64,000 bases of DNA from Pilaira anomala (Eukaryota; Mucoromycota; Mucoromycetes; Mucorales; Mucoraceae), in contig JAIXMQ010000001.1 in the NCBI GenBank assembly GCA_025716855.1, forward strand, positions 124,001 to 188,000. The letters run 5' to 3'. This document shows, piece after piece, positions 45,172-59,193 of this stretch (within the stretch, counting starts at the first letter, position 1; each line of letters starts with the position of its first letter). The notes beneath the pieces are model-generated. The model ran no database searches and was not told where the DNA came from. It saw only the letters and a program-made list of their open reading frames with translations. The translations under genes and the position numbers were made by a program.

Positions 45172-47614
45172 ATGAATATTTTAAAGACTACAGGTCATTC
45201 AGCCCGCTTTGTTCAAAAGAGAGGAATCTCGGCCTTAAAGAGCCAACTCACTCCTGTAAAGCCTGCAAGAGCCAGCCGTTTCTACTCCACTCAACAACAA
45301 CACGTTCAAAAAGAAAGTAGTAACGTACCTTGGGCTATTGGTTCTCTTCTTGTGTTTGGTCCTCTCTTATTCAAATTGACTTCTCCTCCTCCTGCTCCCA
45401 AGAAGAAAGAAATTGTTGAAGAAAAGAAGGAAACGCCTGTTGAAGTAGCAGTTCCTGTCGAAGAAGAAGAAGAAGAAGAAGAAGAGGCTGTAAAAGAACC
45501 TGTCAAAGTAGTTCAAAAGCCCTATGTTCTTGTTGGAGCAGGAACGGCTTCTTTTGCCGCGGCTCAAGCTATTAAAGAAAAGGACCCTCAAGCCAATGTA
45601 AATATATAAATAATTTATTGCTGTTTCCAGATAACTGATTTTACTCGATAGGTTATTATTATTGGCGAGGAAAGTTATTCACCTTACATGAGGTAAATGA
45701 AAAAAAAAAAGGAAAAAGGAAAGCCGTCAAAAAATTATGCAAAAATTAACTAATGCTGTTATTTTTTTCATAGACCTCCTTTATCCAAAGAGCTTTGGTT
45801 CTCCGAAGATCCCAATGTAGCTGAAACTTTAGTCTTCAAAGACGTAAGTGACGAAAATTAATCAATTAATACATGAAACTGATATAGAATTATCTTTTTT
45901 TTTTTTTTAGTGGTCTGGATCAGAGCGCAAGTGAGTGTCTAAATTAATTGATAAGTCATATATCAAAACTCATGTCACTTTTCTATTAACATAGTACCGT
46001 GTATCAAGATATCTCCAAATACGAAGTAATTAAGGATGCTTCTGGATCTGATATCGTAACAGATAAGATTAAGTTATTACTTAACAAGTCTGTAGCTAAA
46101 TTGAACGTTGAGGATCATACCGTTACCTTGGATGATGGTAGCGTTATTTACTATAATAAGGTATGTGTCTATATTTTAAAAGAATAACATGTCATTTACA
46201 AGCTTAAGAAAATAAGGTCTTGTTGGCAACTGGTGGTACGCCAAAGCAATTACCTTCTCAAACTGATAGCGAGAATGTTACTACTTTCCGTAACATTCAA
46301 GATTTCAAAAAGTTGGATAAAATTGCCAAGGACGGTGCTCATATTGCTGTTGTAGGTGGTGGATTCCTTGGTTCTGAACTTGCTGTTGCTCTTGCTCACA
46401 GAGGTATAAAAAAAAAGCACTTTTACAAAAAGTAGAGTTTGTAATGTACTAAATATAAACATATTTTAGCTGGTAAGGAAAACTTAAAGGTGACTCAAAT
46501 CTTCCCTGAAGGTAAAAGAATAAAATTTACACAGATATATAATAAATAGGAAAACTAAATATGCATTAGAGGGTAATATGGCCAAGGTCTTCCCTGCTTA
46601 CTTGACAAAATGGACAACCAGTCGTGTTCGCAAAGTCGGTGTAGATGTCAAGGACAAGAGTACCGTGAAATCTGTTTCAACAGATAAGGAAACTGGCAAG
46701 ACAATCATTGAATTAGGAAACGATGAAAAGTTAACAGTAGACCATGTAATTGTTGCCATTGGTATTGAACCTCGTATTGATTTAGCAAAGGAAGCTGGTT
46801 TAGAAATTGATGAAAAGAGATCTGGCGTAGTTGTCAATGCAGAACTTGAAGCACGAACAGATGTTTATGCTGCTGGTGATATGGTTTCTTTCCATGATGT
46901 TCAATTAGGTCGTCGTCGTATTGAGCATCACGACCAGTAAGTCACTTTTATTGAATAGAAGATGATCCTTTTATTTTTTAGGTATTTAATCTCCATATTT
47001 TTTTTTTCTTTTGAATACTTTAGTGCTGTTTTAAGTGGTAGACATGCTGGTGAAAACATGGTAGGTGCTTCTCGTGCTTATAACCATCAATCCATGTTCT
47101 GGTCTGATCTTGGACCTGAGATTGGGTATGAGGCTGTAGGTCTTATTGATTCTCAATTATCTACTGTCAGTGTATGGGCTAAGGCTACTGCTCAAGATAC
47201 ACCTGCAGCAGCAGCAGCATCTGAAACAGATAGTCCCCGTGTTGCACCTGGAGAAGAAGCTGTTGCTACTACTACATCTGTTACTGAAGCAGTCAAGGCA
47301 AAGAATCCTTTCCAAGACGAAAAGGTTTGTTTCATGATATAATGAAAAAAAAAAGAATGATTCTGACTTAATTTATATATAGTTTGGAAAGGGTCTTGTT
47401 TTCTATGTTCGTGACCAAAAGATTGTTGGACTTGTATTATTCAATGTATTTGGTAAGGTTCAAGAAGCAAGAGATATTATCAATGGCGGTTATACCTCAG
47501 ATAAGATTGATGGTTTATTGAAAAAGTAAGTCTTTTATTATTATTTCAAGTTATCAAATAGTTAAGTTTTTTTTTTTTTTTTTTAGGTTTGAACTTTATT
47601 CCAAAGATCATTAA
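45172..47614 (+). CDS. AIF1: Mitochondrial apoptosis-inducing factor (AIF) NADH oxidoreductase
   Basis: Eleven exons: 45172-45597, 45652-45692, 45774-45843, 45911-45930, 45995-46160, 46217-46403, 46470-46511, 46570-46936, 47024-47324, 47383-47525 and 47587-47614, giving 596 residues. A basic, Ser/Arg-rich mitochondrial presequence is followed by a membrane segment ([16 protein letters not shown]), a polyglutamate linker, then the FAD-binding GAGTAS near residue 121, [13 protein letters not shown], the NAD-binding [10 protein letters not shown] near 288 and the FAD-closing [22 protein letters not shown] is restored by splicing. The AIF C-terminal domain is present with its alanine-rich insertion. 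In animals AIF supports assembly of respiratory complexes and can act in cell death. Exon 4 is only 20 nt. The domain order and N-terminal anchor indicate a protein bound to the inner membrane facing the intermembrane space. Confidence 0.95.
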
Positions 47615-47968
47615 GAAAAGAAGTAATATGAAATATAGATGTTATAAAATAAAAAATAAAAATGGAGCTACATTATCTACAAATAAGGTTATAATTTGTA
47701 CTACTAAATCAAATAATAGGGGCTGTACAACAAATATGCAAGTCGTGTATTTTTTTTTTTTCTGAGAGAGAGACCTCAAATCATTTTATTCTTCGCGTCC
47801 ACGTACACTTTTATATATCACATGTAACATAGCTTTAAAATTAATCCAATGAACGAAAAGGATCTATTCATGCCCGTGATAAATTGTAAATATGCATTTC
47901 GCCTTCTCCTATTTACATTTTTCGTTATCTCTTCTGTTTCTTTTTAACCTTTATATTTCTCTTTGAAT
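47615..47968. other. Intergenic region, AIF to bHLH gene
   Basis: 354 bp without coding potential. A T run and GA-rich motif at about 47751-47773 may belong to the AIF terminator; the CT-rich stretch 47905-47965 is probably the bHLH leader. Confidence 0.5.
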
Positions 47969-48397
47969 ATGAGTAAAAACAGAGAAATATTACCATCTAT
48001 TCAATTACCACCACCTATTATTCATTGTTATATTGCACCATCATTACCATGGCAACAAGAACCAAATTCACACATCAATTTAGCACGTTCATCGCCTACA
48101 AAAGCTGAGATAAGAGAAACAGCACGTAAAACATCTCACAGTGCAATTGAGAAAAGAAGAAGAGAAAAGATGAATGATAAAATTGAACGATTAAAATGTT
48201 TAATACCATCTTGTAACTCACAATTTCCTACAACAATACAACAACCTATTCATAAATTAAGCGTACTTCAAGCTGCTATTGATTATATTGGTGAACTTCA
48301 TCATCAATTAGAAATTAGTTTACCAAAAGATGATCCATTTTTAAAAGAAAATGCCTTTATGCAATTGAATAATAACAAAAAATCCAATGTTCAATAA
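47969..48397 (+). CDS. Basic helix-loop-helix transcription factor
   Basis: Intronless gene of 142 residues from the ATG at 47969. The N-terminal 50 residues are Pro-rich and unstructured; a bHLH domain follows at about 52-110, with the DNA-contacting basic region SHSAIEKRRREKMNDKI. The E-R-x-R pattern (His, Glu and Arg at the standard positions) predicts recognition of an E-box CACGTG. The loop is fairly long (SCNSQFPTTIQQPIHKL) and helix 2 reads LSVLQAAIDYIGELHHQLE. Yeast Ino4 and Pho4 are distant relatives. It lies next to the cytidylyltransferase gene on the same strand (about 120 bp separation), which is suggestive for lipid regulation but not evidence of it. Confidence 0.88.
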   Translation: MSKNREILPSIQLPPPIIHCYIAPSLPWQQEPNSHINLARSSPTKAEIRETARKTSHSAIEKRRREKMNDKIERLKCLIPSCNSQFPTTIQQPIHKLSVLQAAIDYIGELHHQLEISLPKDDPFLKENAFMQLNNNKKSNVQ

Positions 48398-48518
48398 TAT
48401 AAATATATAAATAAAGACTTTCAAACTCCAAATTAATTTTTTTTTTTTTTTCCTGTACACCTTTTTTTTTATTTTATTTTATTTTTTTGTTTGTTTATTG
48501 TTCTTTTACATAATAACT

Positions 48519-49078
48519 ATGAGTTCTTTTGCCATTCCTAGTCGTAAATTATCAAAGAGAAAGAGAGTGTTGGAAGAAGATACTACTATTGCAGGTGGTC
48601 CTGATGACCAACCTACTTCTCGTGACGCATCTGGTAACATTATTTCATCTTTGTCTCTCTTTTTTGTTTCTGTTTTTATTCATCTATAAAGTTATGTTAA
48701 ATAGATGAGGATAATACAGATGTCTCTCTTCCTACCACCATAACCAGCACCAATACCAAAAGCACCACAAACAACTCCAATATTACTTCTACTATGATTG
48801 ATTCTTTACCAACTTCAAAGAGACCACGTCGTAACGGTCCTACTTTGTCTACAAGCGAAGAAGAATTTGATTCGGTTGCTTTACCTCCAGGCCTTGAAGA
48901 ACTTTACGGGTTTAAAATTAATCCCGTAAGTTTTTTAGTTTTTTTTTATAAAAAAGAAAATATTCTTACCCTTGTATTGATATACTTTGTTATTTAGCCT
49001 CCAGTTGGAAGACCTGTTCGTATTTATTGCGATGGTAACTGATATTTTCATTCATTTGTCCCCTTAAAAAAACTGACA

Positions 49079-49130
<52 letters not shown>

Positions 49131-49894
49131 TATAGGTATTTATGATTTATTCCATTTTGGTCATGCTAAAGCGCTTGAACAAGCCAAAAAAGCATTTCCC
49201 AACGTGTATTTATTAGTTGGTGGTAAGAAAGAAAGGAGGGAAAAAGAAAAAGGAGGAAAGAAAGAAAAAAATTAAAATTATATATAAAGTTTGTAGTGAT
49301 ATTGAAACTCACAAGCGTAAAGGTAAAACGGTCATGAGTGATGTTGAAAGATACGAAGCGGTACGACATTGTAAATGGGTAGATGAAGTTGTACAAGATG
49401 CACCATGGTTTGTTGACCAAGAGTTTCTTGATAGTCATGATATCGATTATGTTGCTCATGATGCAGAACCTTACCAGAGTAACGAAACTGGCGATGTTTA
49501 TGCGTTTGTAAAAGAACAAGGTAGATTCTTCCCAACTGAACGTACAGATGGTATATCTACATCAGATTTAATTACACGTATTGTAAGAGATTATGATGCT
49601 TATTTAAGAAGAAATTTGGAAAGAGGTGTTACAGCAAAGGAATTGAATATCTCATTTTTAAAGGAAAGAAAGATCAAGACAAAAAAATCTATTCAGGATT
49701 TAAGAAGAACGATTAAAACTGCTATCAATGATTCCATGTTGCTTTGGGAAGATAAGAGTCATGAGTTCATTAGAGGGTTCAGTGGTGTCTTTGGTGCTGA
49801 AGATGTTGTAGATAAACTTTGGAAGTATCGTAACCGTAATAGGTTAATGTCTGATAGTGTTGAAAGTAGTCGCGCTAGTAGCAGGGCTCAATCT

Positions 49895-49929
<35 letters not shown>

Positions 49930-49993
49930 ACGCGTTGATAATGATGATAGTAATGATAAAAAGAAGTCTGATTCTAGTGAAGAAACTTTATAA
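48519..49993 (+). CDS. PCT1: Choline-phosphate cytidylyltransferase
   Basis: Five exons: 48519-48633, 48705-48925, 48998-49034, 49136-49222 and 49290-49993, giving 387 residues. The enzyme makes CDP-choline from CTP and phosphocholine, the rate-setting step of the Kennedy pathway to phosphatidylcholine. Visible motifs: [18 protein letters not shown] with the catalytic HxGH at residues 131-134, [43 protein letters not shown] and the second nucleotide-binding block [14 protein letters not shown]. An amphipathic region ([18 protein letters not shown]...) is the likely membrane-sensing M domain. The N-terminus has KRKR-type nuclear signals and the C-terminus is polyglutamate then Lys/Ser-rich, probably phosphorylated. 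The intron before exon 4 contains an uninterrupted run of 49 thymines. Confidence 0.97.
49081..49129. repeat. Poly-T tract of 49 bases in PCT1 intron
   Basis: Homopolymer of 49 T directly 5' of the TGTATAG acceptor, serving as an extreme polypyrimidine tract. Length in the assembly may be uncertain. Confidence 0.9.
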
Positions 49994-50507
49994 TAAATAA
50001 ATAAAAAAGCTCTGTATTGTTAAAATATCTGTCAACTCAAAATAATACGTATTATACTCTTTTTGTTGCTACTACTTTATTGGCATTTTTTTTTAAATGG
50101 TTTATTATTATAATAACTAATTTCCATATAATCAACCTTTCATATTGGTCCTTATTATGTTGAAATCTAGTATATATATTTCCACACAATACATGTTTCG
50201 ATTCAAATTGTTTTATATAGTTAAAACGCAAACGAATTGTATATGTAGTTAGACGACTACGTGTTGAATACATTGATATTCCTTTGTTAGCAACTATTAT
50301 TAACTAAAAAGTCTGTCTCGATATGTATCGACTTTAACAATTGACATCATATTAACTTGTGAAAAGACAGGTTATTTGTTGCTCATTATATTTATGCTTA
50401 TTGAAACAAAGAAGGAGAGACGATAAACATTTTTTGAATATAAATAACATGAATTGACATTCATACAACATTTGCAATACGATTCTTTCCTTTTTTTTAT
50501 AATTATT
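49994..50507. other. Intergenic region, PCT1 to cyclin gene
   Basis: No gene is supported. AT-rich with an AATAAA-type signal right after the PCT1 stop (about 49993-50004). The minus-strand open frame 50273-50052 has no recognisable features. Confidence 0.5.
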
Positions 50508-51233
50508 ATGAGCAATATCAATGCATTAAATTCTTTGCTTGTCACTACAGTGATTTCATCTTTTTATAATGATATATTATCTAACCCTTGGACACCAGAA
50601 CGATACAATAGCTTTCTTAATTTTAGTAATGCAGTTATATCAGTAGCACAGAATAACCATTCAAGTATTATTATTCATAGGTAACTACAAGACAAAATAC
50701 CGCTGTATATAACTATTTGTAATAAATATTGTATGTAGCTTAAAGATAGTGGAGAGATATATAAAACTATTTAATCAAGAGACACAACTAAAGAATTCAG
50801 AAAGGAGTATATTTATCATAGCATTCAGAATTAGTCAAAAATTTTTAGATGATTTTCATAACCGTAGCCGAGATATTGTAAGAATCCACAATGAGTACAT
50901 GAAGGCCTTTTATATTAATATATTTACGTATAGGATCTTAGTTTATTAACAGAACTTGATAAGAAACAGTTAAAAAGATTTGAATGGGAATTCATGAAGA
51001 GAATTCGATTTGATATAAATATGTCACCTACAGAGCATGTATTATGGGCAAACAACTGTCGTAACATTTATAATAATTTTATGGGACCAGAGAATCATTG
51101 TGCCAGTAGTAGTTCAACTCCAAACAAAAGTATGTTGATGAAAGATCATGGATTAGCTAGTCCTCCCTTGGATGATATCTCTAAAAGCTCTTGGTTACTC
51201 TTTTGTGATGAATATGTTTGCTTTGATGGTTAA
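50508..51233 (+). CDS. Cyclin-like protein (Pho80/PCL-type cyclin box)
   Basis: Three exons: 50508-50680, 50739-50877 and 50934-51233, giving 203 residues. The reading contains a single cyclin box: IIIHSLKIVERYIKLFN, then RSIFIIAFRISQKFLDD, DIDLSLLTELDKKQLKRFEWEFMKRIRFDINMSPTEHVLWANN. The order of helix 2 (a leucine-rich YIKLF motif), helix 3 (AFRISQKFLDD) and the E-x-x-F-L/M-x-x-[IL]-x-F-D motif is typical of G1/Pcl-like cyclins that pair with Cdk5/Pho85-type kinases. The protein is short and the usual N-terminal lysine of the cyclin box is not obvious. A Ser-rich tail may bear phosphorylation sites. Which kinase it serves is not decidable from the sequence. Confidence 0.8.
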
Positions 51234-51355
51234 TTATATATAAAGTTAGATTTTTTTTAGATTAGAATTATTTTATTGGTTTAGCATAAAAGTTTTTATT
51301 TTATGTACACGTCCCTTTTCTTTTTCTTTTTTTTTTTTTTATTAGCTTTACAAAT

Positions 51356-53529
51356 ATGGTCTCTATATCAACAGAACTGTTTTTCAATGAAACAGAATTT
51401 CGTATCATCATTCCAAATGCTTCTAAAGAAAACAATGTAGAAGATCCTCTTGTTCTTCTTGAAGCCAATCCCCGTCAATTTGCTTTTTATGGTATTATAG
51501 ACTTCAAGTCGTTCCTGAAATATACAACTTAATTTTTTTCTAAAAAAAAAAAACCCCCCTCCCAAAAAAAACACTAGATGAACATCTTCAAGTCTATTTA
51601 CTTGCAAAAGTTTCAAAGCAAATAGCTGGGTCTGGTGAAGAAGTAAAAGAAGCCATTCATTTATTTTATAATCAGTTGGAAGTAACAGTAGACGCAACCT
51701 TTCTCGATACGTTGACACCTAGTTTACATCGGTCATCTTCTGCAGTAACAACACAATCAGGTCCTACTTCACCTAAAATACACTCGAGAAGAACACTCAA
51801 TGAAACTACAACTCCCTTTTTCACCCAAGCTTATAATCGAAACAGTAAAAATGCTGACTTTATCTTGTTTGAGTATCAAGATAGTTTTTGTTGTCTTTAT
51901 CCAATTATTGTTCCTATTGGTAAAGTAAAAGTGGCTATGTAGGACATGTATATCATTGTACTTATCTAATTCTAATGTAGTGTATGCAAAAACCAAGACG
52001 GCAAATCCTGTTTTATCCATTAATTCAAATATACAGTATAGACCTTTACCAATAAAAAGACCTAATGCACAATCGGAATCAAGCACAGTAGATGAATCAG
52101 AATATGATACGGATTTATTTGAAACGATTAATTTGTTAAGTGGATTAGCTGATGGTAAAAAAAAAGGGGGAGAAGAAAGATCGAATGTTTATAATATATA
52201 TTAATGTATATCATAGATCCTGTGTTCTCAGATGATGATCGTCCTGTTCAAAGATTTGTAATGGAAACTAACCCAAGACAACCCTCTGGATCTTCTTCAT
52301 CGACCACTACAACCAATATGGTCACACCCAGTTCACAACTCTCGATGAAACGAAGTGTACGAGAGAACTTACAAATTCGATCTGGAGTTAATGTCAAGAT
52401 GCGCACAACCAACGCGTCCGTTGCAGAAAAGATGGTGATGATGTCAGTAGAATTAGAAAATCCAGCAGAAGTAGGATGTGAATTTTTAGTAGAGAAAGTA
52501 GAAGTCCAAGTATCGAACGCAGTTGTTTCAATGGCATTTAATCAAGTTCAATTTCCTATTATGTTGAATAAATCGGATTTAATGGTATTTGTATACGATG
52601 TCACCTTACTCGATGATGGATCAGTGAAACCTCCTACACAAACACAACGTGTATTTAATTCACGTAGACCTTTACCCCAACCTACAATCTATACTGAGGA
52701 TAAAATTCAACCTCAACGTGTATCTATTCAAATTTATGGTTCGCCTATTATTGATGGAAATAAAGCATTACCTATGAGATCAAAATGGAATACCATGTTG
52801 GATGTCTCTGGCATTCGACAAAAGCGAGAAGAGATTCCTTTTCCATTTATTGATAAATTTCCTGCGGGATCACCTATGGCAAGATCTCAATCAGTTTATT
52901 CACCTGGTGCAAGATCTATTGTAGGTAGTCCAGGAGGTGTAGGACATCAGATGAGTACTTCTTTAGAAGGTGTATTTGGTATGAAGAAACAATCTACCAG
53001 TACAATCTCTACTGTGTCTAGTAATAACCACGCAAATAATACAGGAGCAAGACGTGCACCTGAAAGAGAGATCTCGGATGGTATTGTTGTTTCTTTTACG
53101 GTACCTGAATTAATCCAAGTAGGAAAGATCTTTTCACTTCATATCTTTATTGTCAATCGATCTAAACACACAAGACGATTTCAAGTGATGATACCCAACC
53201 GTAAACGACATCCAACCGAAGTATTTGGGCATACACTCAAGACGACTTTACCTCCTTTACCTATTGAACAAATCCCAATTGACCCATACATGGAAGAATC
53301 TGAATTCCTAAGACAATATTTTGAAAATGAAACGCATGAAGCAGATATCATTTGTTTGGAAAATAATGTACGTACAAGTCCATTAGGTCCTTCTACATCT
53401 CAAAGTGTTGATATACAATTCATTGCTGTCAAGGAAAAGTTACATACAATTGATTTAGTTCAGTTAGTAGATCAAGATACGGGTTTTGTAACAAATCTTC
53501 GTCATGTATTAGAAGTTTATGTCGAATAG
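51356..53529 (+). CDS. TRS65: TRAPP-II complex subunit Trs65-like
   Basis: Four exons: 51356-51491, 51578-51919, 51981-52154 and 52217-53529, giving 654 residues. The C-terminal third has the features of the Trs65 Ig-like domain: ELENPAEVGCEFLVEKVEV, FTVPELIQVGKIFSLHIF, NRSKHTRRFQVMIPNRKR and the ending ICLENNVRTSPLGPSTSQSVDIQFIAVKE...HTIDLVQLVD, close to the family pattern LEND-R-GPL. The middle is Ser/Thr-rich and unstructured. Trs65 belongs to the TRAPP-II complex that activates Ypt31/32 (Rab11) at the trans-Golgi. The N-terminal part starts with a beta-rich segment typical of the first half of Trs65. Divergence is high, so the assignment rests on the C-terminal third; TRAPPC14-like or Trs120-type Ig domains are the alternatives. 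Confidence 0.75.
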
Positions 53530-53624
53530 TAATTTAAAACTCGCCTCACTTTTTTTTTATTATTATTATTTATTTTTAATCCTTTCTTTCTCACTTTTTT
53601 TTTATTATTTTTTTTTTTAACTCA

Positions 53625-56040
<2,416 letters not shown>

Positions 56041-56054
56041 TAATAATAATAAAT

Positions 56055-56378
56055 TTATTGCTTTAAAATTTTATGACATTGTATAATTGCTTTTGGATTT
56101 GAAGTATCTAATGTACAATTAAATCCTTGTTGAATCATGTAGTTTTTGATCCTGTCCTTTCTAGAGTAAACCATAACACCTTGAATATGAGTATCCAAAA
56201 ACGCGCATACAGCGGTTCTACCAACATGATCATCATCAATTGTAAATCGTGTCGCGATATGTGAATAAGTATCAAGGAATTCTTGAAGGTGGTCAAGACT
56301 TGTATTTACTTCCTTGAAGAGAATAGGCTGTGGCAATTCTGAATGTGATAAGAATCGATTGGTTGTGATGGCAGGCAT
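56055..56378 (-). CDS. Small conserved-looking hypothetical protein
   Basis: Single-exon frame of 107 residues starting ATG at 56378 and ending 14 bp from the stop of ATG16, tail to tail. The sequence is balanced, not low complexity, and contains FLDTYSHIATRFTIDDDHVGRTAVCAF and IKNYMIQQGFNCTLD, suggesting a compact alpha/beta domain. I do not recognise the family and no signal peptide or membrane segment is present. It could be a genuine small gene; composition and clean start are the only support. Confidence 0.55.
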   Translation of the reverse strand: MPAITTNRFLSHSELPQPILFKEVNTSLDHLQEFLDTYSHIATRFTIDDDHVGRTAVCAFLDTHIQGVMVYSRKDRIKNYMIQQGFNCTLDTSNPKAIIQCHKILKQ

Positions 56379-56579
56379 GATGTAAAAAAAAACAAAAAAG
56401 AGAAGAAAGATAAAGAATATTCGAAAATCAAAGGAGGTTTATATAAACATATATATACATTTCGGTATCTTCATAAAGAATAGTAATTCAAAACGGCAAC
56501 GTCTTTTTTCAGAAATATGAGACCTAGAAAACCTCCCTTTTTTAAGGCACGATGATACGTTAGTGAAACAATGTAACAT

Positions 56580-56960
56580 TTCACAAAACGTTACAGTCAA
56601 ATCTATCGTAGCTGAGGTTGATGTAAAGGATCCAGAGTTTGAATATCCTAATGATAATAAACCAGTAGCAAAAGGCATGACTACTGCGCATTTGTTAAAT
56701 TCATGAATGCGCTTCTTGATATAATGGACCTTGATGAAAATTTGAAGGGAAATTATATTGTAATGGATAACGCTTCAATTCATAAATCCAAGCCAATGAT
56801 GCGAAAAATCGACCGTAGAGATTATAAAGTGATGTACTTACCTCCGTACTCACTTGAATTGAATCCTATTGAACAGTTCTGGGGAGCGTAACTAAATACG
56901 TTTCACAGATCACTCCAATACAAACATTTCAGAAGCGAGTATAATTGTTAGGCCATTAGT
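56580..56960 (+). pseudogene. DDE_3 transposase fragment (second family)
   Basis: A broken reading on the plus strand encodes the catalytic core of another Tc1/IS630-type transposase. A stretch near 56590-56660 (VAEVDVKDPEFEYPN) is followed, after a one-base deletion near 56690, by FMNALLDIMDLDENLKGNYIVMDNASIHKS (second Asp) and VMYLPPYSLELNPIEQFWG (catalytic Glu). The frame closes at a TAA at 56889. The KGNYIVMDNASIHK pattern differs from the copies at 9.6-12.9 kb, so it is a different family. No terminal repeats were found. Confidence 0.85.
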
Positions 56961-58168
56961 AAACGGGTGTAATTATTGGGAACTTAATCCAAAGATAACA
57001 AGTCAATATTGGATGACTTACAAAACTCAAAAAATTAAAAAATCTATTCCAGTGGTACAAAAATTTTCGGCCTCATATTTAATATTATTCTTTGATGCAT
57101 TACAATACTAACCCTTATGTGAGAAGAGTTTTTTTTTTGTTTATTTGTTTTTCTCGAAACTATATAGACTCTGAGAGGGGATATGACGAGGAAGAAGCTC
57201 CCTTAGAGAGTGAAGACCAGAGTCAATCTTTTTGAAAAACGTATTCTTTTATCCCTGAAATCTATCGAGGGGAGGGTAGGGGGGTCGATAGAATTAAGCT
57301 GTACAAGAATAAAAATTCCCTGATTTTTATTCCAAAAGTCCAGGTTTATTCGCCACGTTTTATTTTATCGAGTTTTGTAAGTCATTGATTATGGCTGCAA
57401 AAAAAGTAAGGTAATAGTATGCTGAAAGTATCAGCCGAAATACCATTTGTTAGCGAATATTACCCAGAATGTGTCACCAGTTTCAGGAGATTTCCATTTA
57501 ATAATGCCATAGCGAAGATCATGTTCGTCATAAAAGATTAATAACAACAGTCAGCTTAAAGTGTAACAAATGTAATAACGCCTTTACAAAACATACTTTT
57601 TTTGCTAGAAAAGGACTTGATCTTGGCCTCAAAAGAAAGGAGGTTTGCAAAAAGCACAATAATAGATAAAGCAACCAAAGCGAGACATTGTGATTAGTAA
57701 TTATGTAAATTGCCTTTCTCATATTTTTCTGCTTACCAAACGTATGATCTAAAAAAGCCTAAAGGCAATGATTAATACCGTGATGATAAAAAACATTAGG
57801 TTTTACTGAGGGCCTAGGGTATTACACATACCTAGTATCAGACATAACGGGTCCAGCCTAACGGCCTTCGAGCCTCACGCTATACTGGATTCCTCTATTT
57901 GAACTAACTGCTATGTGAATTGTCAGAGAAAAAAGAAAAAAGTTTTAGTGGTTTAAACGGCTTTTTTGCGTCACGATACTCATACGTTATATCTCTTTTC
58001 TCTTTTCATATCATCAAATACTACCTCCTCTTAATAAAAATGTCTACCCATTACCTTTTAACTATTGCCAAAAATATTGACGGAGAGATTAATTAACTTC
58101 ATTGAACAAGAATCAGAAAATGAAAACGATTCATTCACTCGATAAGTCGCAATCACAGAGCCTATGCC
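56961..58168. other. Intergenic/transposon-derived spacer
   Basis: No gene is supported. A G-rich patch (GGGGAGGGTAGGGGGG) is at about 57270-57285. A frame near 57545-57668 includes CNKCNNAFTKH and KEVCKKHNN, possibly a decayed zinc-binding fragment, but it is broken on both sides. The segment 57800-57900 has a noticeably higher GC content than its surroundings, without a recognisable structure. Confidence 0.4.
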
Positions 58169-58470
58169 TTGCACAATCGCCAAAGGTTAGTCATTGCCGC
58201 CTTGAACGACGATTTGTGTAAGCGCTTGTTTTGCTTTACGTACGCAGAGACAAAGAGAATAACTAAAGCTATGAGACTCCCTGAACAAATATCTTTTAGA
58301 AGCAACTCATCTCAAAATTTTACAATGAATCGAGACTATGCCTTAGCTATTATACTTAGACGTTTAGCATATCTCTCAAGACTGATTGATTTAGAATTAA
58401 TTTTTGACATAGCATATGCAACGATTGGAATGGTTTTCAATTCGATAGCAGATTTGAACAAGGATTTAGG
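58169..58470 (+). pseudogene. PIF/Harbinger transposase N-terminal fragment
   Basis: The first hundred codons of this frame (HNRQRLVIAALNDDLCKRLF, then FTYAETKRITKAMRLPEQISF and YALAIILRRLAYLSRLIDLE) match the N-terminal region that precedes the DDE_4 nuclease in PIF/Harbinger transposases and Harbinger-derived host proteins. The DDE catalytic domain is absent: after about 58465 the frame runs into sequence antisense to the Myb-like pseudogene. Confidence 0.65.
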
Positions 58471-58477
58471 CTCAATA

Positions 58478-59058
58478 GAACTCACTTACGTTCTTCTTTT
58501 AGAACCTTCAATTAAGCGAGCGTTGCGATCCCTTTTTTCGATTAATTCTTTTTGCTCCTTCTTACTTTTTTTTTTTTGCCGTCGAGTCGTCGTGTTCCTC
58601 CATCTTTTTTTAGAATCAAAGTATGTATATATATATATTATATTATATAAGTATTGTGCTTTAATTTCTAACTTTTTATTTACCATACATAGTTTGAGAG
58701 TAAGCATGCTATTCTCAAAGGTTGTCTCAGAATCATTAGTTCCCGTTTCCAGAAAGTCCTTAGCCACCTTATCCTTGATATCCTTGATGAATGTTTTCAG
58801 GTTATCCTCGAGTGCTGATCTAGCAAGTTTATTCAAGCTTTAATCTGTATTGTTGGCGTCAGCTATTACTTTTTTCTAGGCAGATGCTACTCTGCCTCTT
58901 TTAACACTAAAAGGATGGTATTCAATCATAGCTTCGACAAAATCCATTCTTCTCTTATCACTCCATCGGCCATACGAAGAGGGTCTTCCGTTGTTGTTGT
59001 TGATGTTGTTGTTGACAGATAAGTCTGCGTTGAGGAAGTCGTAAGTATTGTTAGACAT
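58478..59058 (-). pseudogene. Harbinger-associated Myb/SANT-like protein, two in-frame stops
   Basis: Minus-strand reading starts MSNNTYDFLNADL at 59058, then an Asn run and the Myb/SANT-like stretch GRWSDKRRMDFVEAMIEYHP followed by FSVKRGRVASA. There the frame meets TAG (where Trp is expected), 13 codons, then TAA, and continues LNKLARSALEDNL and a coiled-coil-like basic tail. The second ORF of PIF/Harbinger elements typically encodes such a Myb-like DNA-binding protein, and here it lies tail to tail with a Harbinger transposase fragment. Confidence 0.7.
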
Positions 59059-59193
59059 TTGAAATACTGTTATGTATACAGAAGAAGAAATAAATAAACC
59101 ATAATGCTTTTTTAAAGCTCTTAAAACCATGACAATGACATGATGTACATAGCACTAAAACCAAGAAATATGACAAAATAGTTGTATGTGATT

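Noticed and set aside
57800..57900. GC-richer segment with a T-arm-like TTCGAGCC, considered as a tRNA or SINE
   Set aside because: No cloverleaf, A-box or acceptor stem could be folded around it by eye.
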